NCBI RefSeq assembly: GCF_024231755.1
Contig: NZ_JAAEQH010000269.1
Coordinates: forward strand, 1-39,344
Length of the DNA stretch: 39,344 nt
DNA from: Neptuniibacter sp.
GTDB taxonomy: Bacteria; Pseudomonadota; Gammaproteobacteria; Pseudomonadales; Balneatricaceae
Direction of reading: 5' to 3'
The first letter of the stretch is position 1; every line of letters begins with the position of its first letter. The notes below the pieces were generated by a model. The model was not told the origin of the DNA and made no database searches. It saw only the letters and a program-made list of their open reading frames with translations. Below, piece after piece: positions 6,307 through 15,328 of this stretch. The position numbers and the translations under genes are program-made.

Positions 6307-7011
6307 ATGAAGTTGGATTTTGACACTATTACGGCAATGATTGTTTCCGCGCTGATTGGGTTTTGTTTAGCAGCAGGTGTTCTGAGTACAAATCAAGGTT
6401 TTTTAAGTGATTTTGGGCTAGACGATATTTTATTGCTTTTTGCAGCGGTAGCGGCTGCGGTTTCTGCTGCCTTGAGCTTTCTGGTTGCGAAACGGCAATA
6501 TCTTCTGTTAAAGACCCAGAGAGCCGAAGAACTAGAGGTGATTGTAATAGGGTATTTGAGCGCCTATAAAGATAAGTGGAACACTCTTCAAGCGGGATCA
6601 ATGTCAATGGCTCAGAGTTTCCCTAGGTCTTGTTTGGCTCCGACAGGCGGCATAATAGAAGAGCACTTTAGGCCGGTGGTGCGGCTCAATATATCTGACC
6701 CCGCCACTGAGATCAGTGAATACTATTCTAGGCATCATGAGTTAGACCTGGCTATGCGCAAACTAATTAGGGTTTATCCGCATTTTGAAGAGCTTCAGAA
6801 GGAAATTGATAGGGCCATGCGAGAATCCGTGAATGTAAGGCTTTCTATTAATTCAGAGGTATTGATTGATTCATCTCTTGCTCTTGGTGCATTTCGCAAT
6901 GGAGAGAAGGTTTATCAAGAAGCAGCAGATAAGATAGGCCCGCTCACAGACCGGTTTGTGGCGGTAATTATCTCTGCGCACGAAGCTTTTGAGAAAATCG
7001 ACCATTCGTAG
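6307..7011 (+). CDS. Two-TM membrane protein with cytoplasmic domain
   Basis: 234 residues. Hydrophobic segments lie at about 8-27 and 38-61 (DILLLFAAVAAAVSAALSFLVA), followed by a long soluble C-terminal region. AAGGATGG precedes ATG 6307. No enzymatic motif is recognised. Membrane proteins of this type between Q and the lysis genes are sometimes superinfection-exclusion or host-defence factors (inference). The gene ends one base before a LexA box. Confidence 0.5.
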   Translation: MKLDFDTITAMIVSALIGFCLAAGVLSTNQGFLSDFGLDDILLLFAAVAAAVSAALSFLVAKRQYLLLKTQRAEELEVIVIGYLSAYKDKWNTLQAGSMSMAQSFPRSCLAPTGGIIEEHFRPVVRLNISDPATEISEYYSRHHELDLAMRKLIRVYPHFEELQKEIDRAMRESVNVRLSINSEVLIDSSLALGAFRNGEKVYQEAADKIGPLTDRFVAVIISAHEAFEKIDHS

Positions 7012-7027
7012 CTGTTTATTTATACAG
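7012..7027. promoter_or_regulatory. LexA (SOS) box in the late leader
   Basis: CTGTTTATTTATACAG fits CTGT-N8-ACAG with an AT-rich spacer. It lies between the membrane-protein gene and the tandem terminators before the lysis genes. It may repress a late or lysis promoter in lysogens; no convincing -35/-10 pair was placed. Confidence 0.6.
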
Positions 7028-7047
7028 CCTGTAAAAATATTCAGTAA

Positions 7048-7067
7048 TGTGTAGATTTTTCTACACA
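7048..7067. promoter_or_regulatory. Perfect 8-bp inverted repeat in the late leader
   Basis: TGTGTAGA-TTTT-TCTACACA. The stem is AU-rich and is not followed by a T-run on the plus strand, so an operator or Q/pause-related element is more likely than a terminator. Confidence 0.45.
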
Positions 7068-7092
7068 AAAAGACTACCCTGATTTGTAAGTT

Positions 7093-7125
7093 GGGAGAGT
7101 TGCCTAAAAGCGCTCTCCCTTTTTA
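7093..7125 (+). terminator. Rho-independent terminator, late leader (tR'-like, first)
   Basis: GGGAGAG (7093-7099) pairs with CTCTCCC (7113-7119), followed by TTTTT. A strong terminator in front of the lysis genes is the classic target of late antitermination. Confidence 0.8.
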
Positions 7126-7128
7126 TTG

Positions 7129-7154
7129 AGCCTCGCTAATCAGCGGGGCTTTTT
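7129..7154 (+). terminator. Rho-independent terminator, late leader (second)
   Basis: AGCCTCGCT-AATC-AGCGGGGCT: nine pairs including one U-G, then five Ts. Directly after the first terminator. Confidence 0.8.
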
Positions 7155-7173
7155 AGTTTCTGGAGTATGAGAA

Positions 7174-7623
7174 GTGATTAAGCGCCCCAAAACATGGCTG
7201 GCTATAGCCTTAACTGCTGTAGCAGGGTTTGAGGGTGTGCGAACCACTGCTTATGAAGATCCTGTTGGCATCCCTACTATCTGCTTTGGTTATACCCATG
7301 ATGTAAAGATGGGTGACACCGCAACTATGGAAGAGTGTGAGACGCTACTTACAGATGAAGTCGTAGGATTCGGACTTCAGGTTAATAACTCGGTTGTAGT
7401 GCCTCTATCCAAACAGGAGCAGGCCGCATATACATCGTTTGCCTATAACGTAGGTATGGCCAACTTCAACAAAAGCACATTGCTCAGAAAGCTAAATGAT
7501 GGCGACCGGGCAGGTGCCTGTAATGAACTCCCTCGCTGGGTATACGCGAAAGGGGTAAAGCTACCAGGGCTGGTTAATCGACGCGAGTCGGAGCGAAGCC
7601 TATGTTTATCTGGCATCAAGTAA
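7174..7623 (+). CDS. Endolysin (phage lysozyme, GH24), probable SAR type
   Basis: 149 residues from GTG 7174 (TGGAG upstream). Catalytic E20-8-D29-5-T35 (GFEGVRTTAYEDPVGIPT) and the downstream YTSFAYNVG...STLLRKLNDGD...RWVYAKGVKLPGLVNRRESER match phage 21 R-type lysozymes. It cuts the glycan strand of peptidoglycan. The N-terminus TWLAIALTAVAG is weakly hydrophobic and Ala/Gly-rich, as in signal-anchor-release endolysins. The gene precedes the holin here, the reverse of lambda and phage 21. Confidence 0.9.
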   Translation: MIKRPKTWLAIALTAVAGFEGVRTTAYEDPVGIPTICFGYTHDVKMGDTATMEECETLLTDEVVGFGLQVNNSVVVPLSKQEQAAYTSFAYNVGMANFNKSTLLRKLNDGDRAGACNELPRWVYAKGVKLPGLVNRRESERSLCLSGIK

Positions 7624-7634
7624 GAGGGAAGGCT

Positions 7635-7850
7635 GTGAATATTGACCATCCTTCCGCCTTGGCTGCAAAAGTAGCGTCTGGCGCTTCTTATACTGTTTCA
7701 ACTGGCTTGGTGGCCGGTGATGCTTTGCAGTTCCTTAATGCCAATTATGGCGCAATTGGTGTCTTTATTGGTGTAGCTACGTTCGCTGTGAACTGGTACT
7801 ACAAGCGTCAAGAGATCCAGATACTGGCTAAGCAGTCATGCGATCAGTAG
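7635..7850 (+). CDS. Holin, small two-TM (pinholin-like)
   Basis: 71 residues from GTG 7635 (GAGGGAAGG upstream). Two hydrophobic stretches lie at about 14-32 (weak, Gly/Ser/Ala rich) and 36-54 (YGAIGVFIGVATFAVNWYY), with a charged tail KRQEIQ. The size and weak first TM resemble phage 21 S pinholin, which would suit a SAR endolysin. It overlaps Rz by 13 bases. Confidence 0.75.
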   Translation: MNIDHPSALAAKVASGASYTVSTGLVAGDALQFLNANYGAIGVFIGVATFAVNWYYKRQEIQILAKQSCDQ

Positions 7851-8185
7851 CAATCATGATTCTAATGCTGGCCGTAACTATGGCGCTGTTATATCAACAG
7901 GTCAGCCGCAATGGGCAGCTTCAGTCCGAGAATGAGCAGTTAGAGCAATCTGTAATCGATATGGTGGCTGAACAGAGTAAACACAAAGCTAAGCAGGCAG
8001 TTACTAATAAGATGCTTGCTCAGACCCGTATCGAAAATCAAACCCTACAGAGAAACAGTGATGACTTACGCAGGCAGTTACAGAAAGCATCTGTTTGTGC
8101 TGGTTCTGATTTTGATGATTCTGCTGCTAACTGGGTGCGGAACTACCGTGGTGAAGACCGTGGTGGAGCGAGAGCCAGTCCCTGA
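7838..8185 (+). CDS. Rz-like inner-membrane spanin
   Basis: 115 residues. N-terminal TM anchor (about 4-20, VAIMILMLAVTMALLYQ), then a long coiled-coil periplasmic region (SRNGQLQSENEQLEQSVIDMVAEQSKHKAKQ...). It joins the outer-membrane spanin to disrupt the outer membrane in the last step of lysis. The o-spanin starts inside it in the +1 frame. Confidence 0.88.
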   Translation: MRSVAIMILMLAVTMALLYQQVSRNGQLQSENEQLEQSVIDMVAEQSKHKAKQAVTNKMLAQTRIENQTLQRNSDDLRRQLQKASVCAGSDFDDSAANWVRNYRGEDRGGARASP

Positions 8186-8339
8186 CGCATGGCTTGTACC
8201 TGCTCCCCTGCCTAGACTAGATGGTACGTGGGGTGATTATGTCGCTGATTGTGAGGCTGCGTTAGCCACCAGCAATAACGACAAGCAAAAGATCAAAGAG
8301 TGGTCTGATAGCGCCGGTGACCCTGGCTCTACCAGATAA
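8061..8339 (+). CDS. Rz1-like outer-membrane spanin lipoprotein
   Basis: 92 residues from ATG 8061, in the +1 frame within the i-spanin gene and extending beyond it. HLFVLVLILMILLLTGC is a lipoprotein signal with Cys26 as the lipidated residue. Pro-containing segments follow (REPVPDAWLVPAPLPRL), typical of Rz1 proteins. Confidence 0.85.
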   Translation: MTYAGSYRKHLFVLVLILMILLLTGCGTTVVKTVVEREPVPDAWLVPAPLPRLDGTWGDYVADCEAALATSNNDKQKIKEWSDSAGDPGSTR

Positions 8340-8401
8340 CCACGGGGCGAGAGGAAACACGGCGGAACCTCTATATTTCTCTATATCTAAGGTCTTCAGC
8401 A

Positions 8402-8704
8402 GTGGGTTATCTTAAGCAGCTCCTTCAAGTATTGATTGCTCTCGATCAATTGCTTAATGCCTTGATCGGCCTGATTGCTTACCCATTCTCGCAAACTATC
8501 TTCTGGGCTGATGAGACTATCTCTAGCATGTGCTACCGAGCACACAGGGACGGCAAGTGGTACGGCATATTCATGCATCTGATTAACGTGCTGTTCTTCT
8601 GGCAGGCTGACTATGGTCGGTTCTACTGGCGCGGTTACCACTGCGAAGAGGCTTATCAGTCAGAGCGTAACAATCGACAACTGCCACCAGAGTTTAGATA
8701 TTAA
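8402..8704 (+). CDS. Hypothetical phage membrane-associated protein
   Basis: 100 residues from GTG 8402. Hydrophobic N-terminus LKQLLQVLIALDQLLNALIGLIAYPF, then WADETISSMCYRAHRDGKWYGIFMHLINVLFFWQ and a His/Cys/Tyr-rich end. I have the impression of related short proteins beside lysis or terminase genes in other phages, but no function is known to me. Its TAA shares bases with the ATG of the HNH gene. Confidence 0.55.
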   Translation: MGYLKQLLQVLIALDQLLNALIGLIAYPFSQTIFWADETISSMCYRAHRDGKWYGIFMHLINVLFFWQADYGRFYWRGYHCEEAYQSERNNRQLPPEFRY

Positions 8705-9066
8705 TGCCTGCCTCAATACCAAGAGCCTGCAGAGTTCGTGGCTGCGCTGGCACAACAACAGAGCGTCACGGCTACTGTGAAGCGCACGCACATAAAGCTA
8801 AAGCTTGGTCGAGTGGACGAGCTGGCAGAGGTCGAGGCGGCAGACCTTGGCGAAGAATCAGAGAACGAATCAAAGAAAGGGATAAAGGACTATGCCAGAT
8901 CTGTTTGAAAGCTGGCCTGATGGTTCCGGGTACTATCTGTGACCACATCATCCCAGAAGCCGAGGGAGGTCGCACAACAGACGACAACCTTCAGATGATC
9001 TGCCGCAAGTGTAACGACAGAAAGACCCAGCAGGAAAGCCAGAGAGCGCGAGCCAGAAACTCCTGA
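8704..9066 (+). CDS. HNH endonuclease next to terminase
   Basis: 120 residues. N-terminal zinc-like Cys (CRVRGCAG...YCEAHA); HNH core at about 65-110: CQICLKAG...CDHIIPEAEGGRTTDDNLQMICRKCNDRKT, with the two CxxC pairs and the catalytic DH-N-N set. HNH proteins encoded directly before TerS/TerL in HK97-type phages help TerL cut cos during packaging. Confidence 0.9.
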   Translation: MPASIPRACRVRGCAGTTTERHGYCEAHAHKAKAWSSGRAGRGRGGRPWRRIRERIKERDKGLCQICLKAGLMVPGTICDHIIPEAEGGRTTDDNLQMICRKCNDRKTQQESQRARARNS

Positions 9067-9130
9067 TGGGGAGGGGCGGGTCAAATCTCTACAACTTTCG
9101 AGCCCGGACACCGCCACCTCAGTCAAATTT
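9064..9130. other. Putative cos region
   Basis: The noncoding stretch between HNH and terS starts with a GC-rich block (GGGGAGGGGCGGGTC, then AATCTCTAC) and ends in an AT-rich part. Such GC-rich blocks between HNH and terS are where 3'-overhang cos sites lie in HK97-like phages. The exact nick positions cannot be read from sequence. Confidence 0.45.
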
Positions 9131-9168
9131 TTACACGGACAAAATTAAAAAATTCACCAGAGCGAGTT

Positions 9169-9615
9169 ATGGCCAGAGGACGTAAGCCAAAACCGAATGA
9201 GCAAAAGCTTCTTTCGGGCAGCAAGCATGCGAACAACCAGGCCATTGAGTTCGAGAAGATTACCAATATAGATCCGCCCGAATGGATCACTGGCCTAGCT
9301 GAGGAAATGTGGTTAAGGGTTTGTCCGGTTTTGTGTGAGCACAAGATTCTTTCCGGAACCGATATCCATAACCTTGAAGTGTTCTGTTCTGCATATGGTG
9401 TTTTCCGAGAAGCTGATATCGAAGTCGCCAAAGAAGGCCTAACAGTAATGGGATCTCAAGGTGGCTATGTGAAAAATCCAGCCCTCACTGCAAAGAATGA
9501 AGCGGCACGCCAGATGGCGACCTTTGGAGCTTTGCTTGGGTTAGATCCTGCCTCAAGAGGGCGGTTTATTAACCCAGATGGCAGCGGCGGAGGTAATGAA
9601 TTCCATGGATTCTAG
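9169..9615 (+). CDS. terS: Terminase small subunit (P27 family)
   Basis: 148 residues. N-terminus RGRKPKPNEQKLLSGSK is the typical basic start of P27-type small terminases. Further on are PPEWITGLAEEMWLRV...LSGTDIHNLEVFCSAYGVFREA and YVKNPALTAKNEAARQMATFGALLGLDPASRGR. It recognises phage DNA and loads TerL. It is three bases from terL. Confidence 0.9.
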   Translation: MARGRKPKPNEQKLLSGSKHANNQAIEFEKITNIDPPEWITGLAEEMWLRVCPVLCEHKILSGTDIHNLEVFCSAYGVFREADIEVAKEGLTVMGSQGGYVKNPALTAKNEAARQMATFGALLGLDPASRGRFINPDGSGGGNEFHGF

Positions 9616-9618
9616 TAA

Positions 9619-11340
9619 ATGGCAAGTTACCCAAACGTCAACGCTGCTAATAAATACGCGCGTGATGTGGTAGCAGGCCGAATCCCTGCTTGCAGATATG
9701 TGATTCTTGCTTGTAAGCGTCATCTGGCTGACCTTAAAGAATCAAAGAAAAAGAACTTCAAATTTAAGTTCGATAAAGATGAGGCTGAACGAGCCTGTAA
9801 GTTTGTTCAGCTTCTACCGCATACCAAAGGCAAATGGGCCCAACAGCGCTTAAAGCTTGTGCTGGAGCCTTGGCAGTTATTCCAGTTTTGCTGTGTTTTT
9901 GGTTGGAAGGTAAAGAAAACAGGCCTTCGTAGATTTCGCGAAGCCTACTCTGAAATAGCTCGTAAGAACGGCAAGTCAGCCATAGCAGCTGGTGCAGGCT
10001 TGTTCTTGTTTGCTGCTGATGATGAGGCAGGCGCTGAAGTATATTCTGGCGCCACCACTGAGAAGCAAGCTTGGGAGGTTTTTCGACCTGCTAGGCAGAT
10101 GTGTTTAAGGACACCTGACCTGACCTCGTATTTTGGAATTGAGGTTAACGCCAAGAACCTAAATAGACCGACAGATGATGCCCGTTTTGAACCGGTTATT
10201 GGTGACCCAGGCGACGGTAGTTCACCTCATGGCGTTATCGTGGATGAGTACCACGAGCACAGAGATAATTCTCTGTACGACACCATGATAACCGGCATGG
10301 GCGCACGTGAGCAGCCTTTGCTCTGGGCCATCACAACTGCGGGCTTTGATATTGCTGGCCCGTGCTATGAGCACCGCCAGCGGTGCATAGAAATGCTCGA
10401 AGGCATTACGCCTGATGATGAGCTGTTTGGCATCATTTACACCATTGATGAAGGTGATGACTGGACAACGCCAGAGGCGCTACGGAAAGCAAATCCAAAC
10501 ATGGGCGTTTCGGTCTATGAGGATTACCTTTTAGGCCAGCAACAGAGGGCGATTAAAAACCCTCGACATGTAAATACATTCAAAACCAAGCATCTTAACC
10601 TCTGGGTTCAATCCAAAACCGCTTTTTTCAATATGGAAAAGTGGAAGGAATGCGAAGACAAAAGCTTATCGCTTGATCAGTTCCAGGGAGAGGAATGTAT
10701 TTTCGGGCTCGACTTGGCCCGTAAGTTGGATATGAACTCTGGTGTTCCGCTATTCAAGCGTGAAATAGACGGCAGGGTTCATTACTACTGTGTATCTCCT
10801 TACTTCTGGATTCCAGAAGACACCGTTTTTGATAACGATAATAAGCGACTCTCAGAACGCTATCAGGCTTGGGTTAACCAACAAGTCATGATCCCAACAG
10901 ATGGGGCTGAGATCGATTATCGTGAAATCCTGGCATCTGTTCAGGATATTACTGAAACATCGCCAGTAGTAGAGACGCCAATAGACCCACATGGCGCAAC
11001 AAACCTTTCACACAATCTAGCTGATGAAGGGTTAAGCCCAATAACGATTACTCAGAACTACACCAATCTCAGCGACCCAATGAAAGAGCTGGAAGCAGCG
11101 ATTAATAACGGGCGCTTCCATCATGATGGAAACCCAATCATGACCTGGTGTATTTCAAACACGGTAGGAAAACACCTACCCGGCAATGACGATGTTGTAA
11201 GGCCTGTTAAAGAAGTAGGCGACAACAAAATAGATGGGGCTGTAGCGCTCATTATGGCAATAGGGCGCTCAATGCTGAGTGAAGGCCGTGAAGACACGCT
11301 TTCAGACCATCTGGAAACCCACGGCATCAGGACACTTTAA
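9619..11340 (+). CDS. terL: Terminase large subunit
   Basis: 573 residues, the normal length. Walker A-type R115-KNGKS120 and Walker B VIVDE with D209-E210 drive ATP-dependent packaging. The nuclease domain begins with [12 protein letters not shown] (D365, D371) and ends near [15 protein letters not shown]. It packages DNA into the prohead and cuts concatemers. It overlaps the portal start by one base (TAATG). Confidence 0.95.
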   Translation: MASYPNVNAANKYARDVVAGRIPACRYVILACKRHLADLKESKKKNFKFKFDKDEAERACKFVQLLPHTKGKWAQQRLKLVLEPWQLFQFCCVFGWKVKKTGLRRFREAYSEIARKNGKSAIAAGAGLFLFAADDEAGAEVYSGATTEKQAWEVFRPARQMCLRTPDLTSYFGIEVNAKNLNRPTDDARFEPVIGDPGDGSSPHGVIVDEYHEHRDNSLYDTMITGMGAREQPLLWAITTAGFDIAGPCYEHRQRCIEMLEGITPDDELFGIIYTIDEGDDWTTPEALRKANPNMGVSVYEDYLLGQQQRAIKNPRHVNTFKTKHLNLWVQSKTAFFNMEKWKECEDKSLSLDQFQGEECIFGLDLARKLDMNSGVPLFKREIDGRVHYYCVSPYFWIPEDTVFDNDNKRLSERYQAWVNQQVMIPTDGAEIDYREILASVQDITETSPVVETPIDPHGATNLSHNLADEGLSPITITQNYTNLSDPMKELEAAINNGRFHHDGNPIMTWCISNTVGKHLPGNDDVVRPVKEVGDNKIDGAVALIMAIGRSMLSEGREDTLSDHLETHGIRTL

Positions 11341-12551
11341 TGAATTTAGGAAAACTGGCCTTCTGGAGAAAAAGCCCGGAAGTGCTCGATACACCTGAAA
11401 AAATTGCCCAGGCTGTAGGGTACGGATACGACACGTACACAGGTAGAGCGGTTACCAGCCAAAAAGCAATGCAACTAACCACTGTGTTTGGCTGTGTGCG
11501 TGTACTTTCAGAGTCTGTTGGTATGTTGCCTTGCAAGCTCTATGAGCTTGACGGAGATAGCAAAAAGGCTGCCACTAGTCACAAGCTTTATCCGCTGCTT
11601 TCAGTTGCACCAAACAACTATATGACGGCGCAAGAATTTTGGGAGTTGCTTGTAGCGTGCCTTTGCCTTCGTGGTAATTTCTACGCATACAAGGTAAAGG
11701 TTTTCGGTGAAGTAAAAGAGCTTTTACCTATTGATCCTGCCTCCGTTAAGCCAAAGCTGGTGGATCACCAGCCTGTTTATGAAGTTACCTGGAAGAACGG
11801 CGCCAAAGAAGATCTTACACAGGATCAGATATGGCATGTTCGCACTTTAACCCTAGACGGGCTCAATGGACTAAATCCAATAGCTTACGCCAGAGAGGCG
11901 GTGAGCTTAGGGCTTGCCACTGAAGAGCATGGTTCTCGCCTGTTTAAGAACGGAGCGGTTACCTCTGGCGTACTGCGAACTGATCAGCAGCTGTCAGACC
12001 CGGCATTTGACCGACTTAAAACCCAGTTCGAAGAAAATCACGAAGGCTTAACTAATGCTCATAAGCCTATGATTCTGGAAATGGGGCTGGATTGGAAACC
12101 TGTATCCCTAAATCTTGAGGACAGCCAGTTTCTTGAAACCCGCAAGTTTCAGCGCGACGAAATCTGTGCAATTTACAGGGTGCCTCCTCATTTGGTGGCA
12201 AACTTGGAGAAGGCTACGTTCAGCAACATTGAGCACTTGGGCCTTTCCTTTGTTAATTACTCACTTGTCCCTTACCTAACGCGCATAGAAAACCGAGTGA
12301 ATGTAGGTCTGCTGCGAGCTGAAGACCAAGGCAAGTACTACTCAAAATTCAACGCTGGTGCGTTATTGCGTGGTGATCTGAAATCCCGTTATGAATCATA
12401 CGGGCAGGCCATCAACTGGGGAATATTAAGCCCCAATGACTGCCGAAAGCTTGAAGAAATGGACCCGCGTGATGGCGGTGATATTTACCTAACTCCTCTC
12501 AATATGACTGCAAAACCAGAGGCAAATGGCGATGCTAAAAAAAAGGCTTGA
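11340..12551 (+). CDS. Portal protein (HK97 family)
   Basis: 403 residues. Recognisable by YTGRAVTSQKAMQLTTVFGCVRVLSESVGMLP, HKLYPLLSVAPNNYMTAQEFWELLV and FQRDEICAIYRVPPHLV. It forms the dodecameric DNA gateway at one capsid vertex. It overlaps the protease gene by 26 bases. Confidence 0.95.
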   Translation: MNLGKLAFWRKSPEVLDTPEKIAQAVGYGYDTYTGRAVTSQKAMQLTTVFGCVRVLSESVGMLPCKLYELDGDSKKAATSHKLYPLLSVAPNNYMTAQEFWELLVACLCLRGNFYAYKVKVFGEVKELLPIDPASVKPKLVDHQPVYEVTWKNGAKEDLTQDQIWHVRTLTLDGLNGLNPIAYAREAVSLGLATEEHGSRLFKNGAVTSGVLRTDQQLSDPAFDRLKTQFEENHEGLTNAHKPMILEMGLDWKPVSLNLEDSQFLETRKFQRDEICAIYRVPPHLVANLEKATFSNIEHLGLSFVNYSLVPYLTRIENRVNVGLLRAEDQGKYYSKFNAGALLRGDLKSRYESYGQAINWGILSPNDCRKLEEMDPRDGGDIYLTPLNMTAKPEANGDAKKKA

Positions 12552-13191
12552 TGTACCGCTAAAAATTAAGAGCGTTAATGATGCGGGCGAGTTTGAAGGC
12601 TATGGCTCTGTCTTTGGCGTTAAAGATAGCTATTCCGATATTGTCATTAAGGGCGCTTTCTCTAAATCACTAAGTGAATGGGAAGAGAAAGAACGGTTAC
12701 CGGCTCTGTTATGGCAGCACAAGATTAGTGAGCCAATCGGTATCTATACCGAGATGAAAGAGGACGAAAATGGCCTCTACGTTAAAGGCCGTTTACTCAT
12801 TGACGACGATCCACTTGCTAAACGAGCACACGCACATATGAAAGTGGGTTCTTTGGGCGGCTTGTCTATCGGGTACGTGCTTAACGATTATGAATATGAC
12901 AGCGAGAAAGACGCTTTCATTCTAAAAGATATCGATCTCTGGGAAGTGTCTCTTGTGACATTTCCTGCTAATGACGAGGCTCGCATATCTGATGTTAAAA
13001 ATGCTTTGGAGCAAGGTGAAACACCTCGCCCAAGCGAAATGGAACGAACCCTGCGAGATGTTGGGTTGTCCCGATCTCAAGCCAAAGCCTTTATGGCGAA
13101 AGGCTACGGTGCACTGAGTCCGCGAGATGCTGAAACAGAACAAGCACTGAATTCCCTTAAATCCCTATCCAATGTATTCGCAGGAGAATAA
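12526..13191 (+). CDS. Prohead maturation protease (HK97 gp4 type)
   Basis: 221 residues. The core FEGYGSVFGVKDSYSDIVIKGAF, LLWQHKISEPIG (H65) and GSLGGLSIGY (S114) carry the Ser/His active site of S78-type prohead proteases. It removes the scaffolding part of the capsid protein. A second ATG at 12532 is equally possible. Confidence 0.92.
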   Translation: MAMLKKRLDVPLKIKSVNDAGEFEGYGSVFGVKDSYSDIVIKGAFSKSLSEWEEKERLPALLWQHKISEPIGIYTEMKEDENGLYVKGRLLIDDDPLAKRAHAHMKVGSLGGLSIGYVLNDYEYDSEKDAFILKDIDLWEVSLVTFPANDEARISDVKNALEQGETPRPSEMERTLRDVGLSRSQAKAFMAKGYGALSPRDAETEQALNSLKSLSNVFAGE

Positions 13192-13193
13192 TC

Positions 13194-14399
13194 ATGGGTG
13201 TTGAATTAAAAGATATTCAGGAAGTTGCTGATGAGCTGAAAGGTCAGTTCACCGCGTTCCAGGAAAAGAACGATAAGCGAGTTGATGCTCTGGAGTCTGA
13301 AAAAGGCAAGCTGGCAGGCCAGGTCGATACTTTAAACGGCAAGCTGGACGAACTGGAGGCCTACAAAAAAGGTCTGGAAGATGAGCTTGCCAATCTGAAG
13401 CGTCCGGGTGGTGGTTCCGACAGTAATAAACATGTTACTGAGCACAAAACCGCATTTGGTTCGTTTGTTCGCAAAGGTACAGAAGACGGCTTGCGTGATC
13501 TGGAAATGAAAGCGCTTAATGTTGGTACTGATGCTGATGGTGGTTACGCAGTACCAGAAGAGCTTGATCGTAATATTATCGAGCTTGAGCGCGATATGTC
13601 CCCAATGCGTCAGGTGTGCAATGTAATCACGATTGGAACATCGGATTATAAGCGACTAGTTAATTTGGGCGGAGCAGGTTCTGGCTGGGTAGGTGAAACA
13701 TCAGCACGACCAGAAACTGATACACCAACTTTGACTCAGATCGTAGCGACTATGGGTGAGATTTACGCTAACCCACAGGCTACTCAGACATCGCTGGATG
13801 ATATGTTCTTCGATGCTGAGGGATGGCTGTCTGGTGAAGTTGCCCGCGAATTTGCAGAGCAAGAAAGCCTGGCATTCCTGAATGGTAATGGTACGAATAA
13901 GCCGAAAGGGATCTTGGCGAATACACTGGCTACAACTGATGATGCGGCCCGTGCTTTTGGAACGCTACAGAAAATCCATTCGGGCACAGCTGGTGACTTC
14001 GATGGTGATGACTTGCTATCTGTTATCTACAAACTGAAGAAGGGTTACCGCACAGGTGCTCAGTGGATGTTTAACGGTAACGTGTTGCACAAGATTCGTA
14101 CCTTTAAAGACGGTCAGGGTAACTACCTGTGGGCTCCTGGGCTTCAAGCAGGCGAAGCATCTGCGCTGCTGGGTTACGGCATTGCGGAGAACGAAGATAT
14201 GGCAGACGTAGCAGCAGACGCTAACTCTGTAATGTTCGGTAACTTCAACCGTGCTTACACTATCGTTGACCGTATGGGTACTCGAGTACTGCGTGATCCG
14301 TACACCAACAAGCCTAATGTAGGCTTCTACACTACGAAACGTGTAGGCGGCATGCTGACTGACTCCAATGCAGTTAAGGTTCTGACTCTGAGCGTTTAA
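13194..14399 (+). CDS. Major capsid protein (HK97 gp5 family)
   Basis: 401 residues. The N-terminal coiled coil (about 1-75, ELKDIQEVADELKGQF...) is the delta domain that serves as internal scaffold and should be removed by the upstream protease. The HK97 fold follows from GGYAVPEELDRNIIELERDMSPMR. A good RBS (CAGGAG) precedes the ATG. A strong terminator follows the gene. Confidence 0.95.
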   Translation: MGVELKDIQEVADELKGQFTAFQEKNDKRVDALESEKGKLAGQVDTLNGKLDELEAYKKGLEDELANLKRPGGGSDSNKHVTEHKTAFGSFVRKGTEDGLRDLEMKALNVGTDADGGYAVPEELDRNIIELERDMSPMRQVCNVITIGTSDYKRLVNLGGAGSGWVGETSARPETDTPTLTQIVATMGEIYANPQATQTSLDDMFFDAEGWLSGEVAREFAEQESLAFLNGNGTNKPKGILANTLATTDDAARAFGTLQKIHSGTAGDFDGDDLLSVIYKLKKGYRTGAQWMFNGNVLHKIRTFKDGQGNYLWAPGLQAGEASALLGYGIAENEDMADVAADANSVMFGNFNRAYTIVDRMGTRVLRDPYTNKPNVGFYTTKRVGGMLTDSNAVKVLTLSV

Positions 14400-14423
14400 T
14401 TCGCTTAAGTTGGAAAGATTAAT

Positions 14424-14445
14424 AAAGGCCCTTCGGGGCCTTTTT
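14424..14445 (+). terminator. Rho-independent terminator after the capsid gene
   Basis: AAAGGCCC-TTCG-GGGCCTTT with UUCG tetraloop and T-run. An internal terminator here would lower expression of downstream genes relative to the capsid unless transcription is antiterminated. Confidence 0.9.
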
Positions 14446-14461
14446 ATTTGAGGGTAGTCCC

Positions 14462-14692
14462 ATGCCTTTTATCAAAGTTAATAAGCAATTTAAGCATTCT
14501 GATGATGGCAATGCTGTGAATACCTACGAAGTAGGTGAGCACGAAGTGTCTGACCGCTGTGCCGAGGTTGCAATTGATCAGCTTGAAGTGGCTGAGTTAA
14601 TCGATGCTCCTGAAGAGCCAGAGCCAAAAGCGCCGGCCAAAAAAGCCCCAGCTAAAAAGGCTCCAGCCAAGAAACCGACAAACGGCCAATAA
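14462..14692 (+). CDS. Small protein with KAPAKKAPAKK tail
   Basis: 76 residues. The N-terminal part (about 1-50) is acidic and ends in DAPEEPEPKAP; the C-terminus has three APAKK repeats like the lysine-rich tails of histone H1-like proteins. It sits between capsid and connector, where phages often carry a decoration or accessory head protein. Function not recognised. Confidence 0.6.
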   Translation: MPFIKVNKQFKHSDDGNAVNTYEVGEHEVSDRCAEVAIDQLEVAELIDAPEEPEPKAPAKKAPAKKAPAKKPTNGQ

Positions 14693-14750
14693 GCGCTTTC
14701 ACTCAAAGGCATTCAAAGAGTGCCTTTCGGTGAGATTTGAGGATTTGTAA

Positions 14751-15317
14751 ATGCCAATTATCCAAGCAACACCTCCTGCAGAAGAGCCAATCACGCTGGC
14801 AGAAGCTCGCCTTCAGTGTCGTGTAGATGACGACATTACTGAAGAAGACTCGCTGATTGAAAGCATGATTAAGGCAGCTACTGAATACTGTGAACAGTAC
14901 ACAGGTAGGCCGCTCATTACTCAGGAAAAACAGTATGTTGGGCCGTTCTCTTCAAAGCTGGAGTTAACACCAAACTTGCTATCTGTTGAGTCTGTAGAGT
15001 ATTTGGATCTATCAAGCGATCAGCAAGCGCTAGATGCAGCTGATTACTTTGTCGATGTTGCTTCACCAGTAGGCAAGATCTCCCCATATGAGTGGTGGCC
15101 ATCTACAAAAGTTAATCACCCGCAGCCAGTAACCGTCAGTTTTACATGTGGCTATGGTGATGCTGCTGATGTCCCAGAAGCGATTAAACAATGTATTCGC
15201 ATGCTGGTGGGGCATTGGTTCGAGAACAGAGAGTCAGTAAGCATGGGTCAGGTAACATCTGAAATGGAGTTCTCTGTAAGCAGCTTACTCAACCCTTATC
15301 GAATTCCTGTTATCTAA
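14751..15317 (+). CDS. Head-tail connector (gp6-like adaptor)
   Basis: 188 residues. PITLAEARLQCRVDDDITEEDSLIESMIKAATEYCEQYTGRPLITQ is the signature N-terminal helix bundle of HK97 gp6 / SPP1 gp15-type adaptors. The C-terminus VPEAIKQCIRMLVGHWFENRESV is also typical. It forms the ring docking below the portal. Confidence 0.88.
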   Translation: MPIIQATPPAEEPITLAEARLQCRVDDDITEEDSLIESMIKAATEYCEQYTGRPLITQEKQYVGPFSSKLELTPNLLSVESVEYLDLSSDQQALDAADYFVDVASPVGKISPYEWWPSTKVNHPQPVTVSFTCGYGDAADVPEAIKQCIRMLVGHWFENRESVSMGQVTSEMEFSVSSLLNPYRIPVI

Positions 15318-15328
15318 AGGCGCTAATC

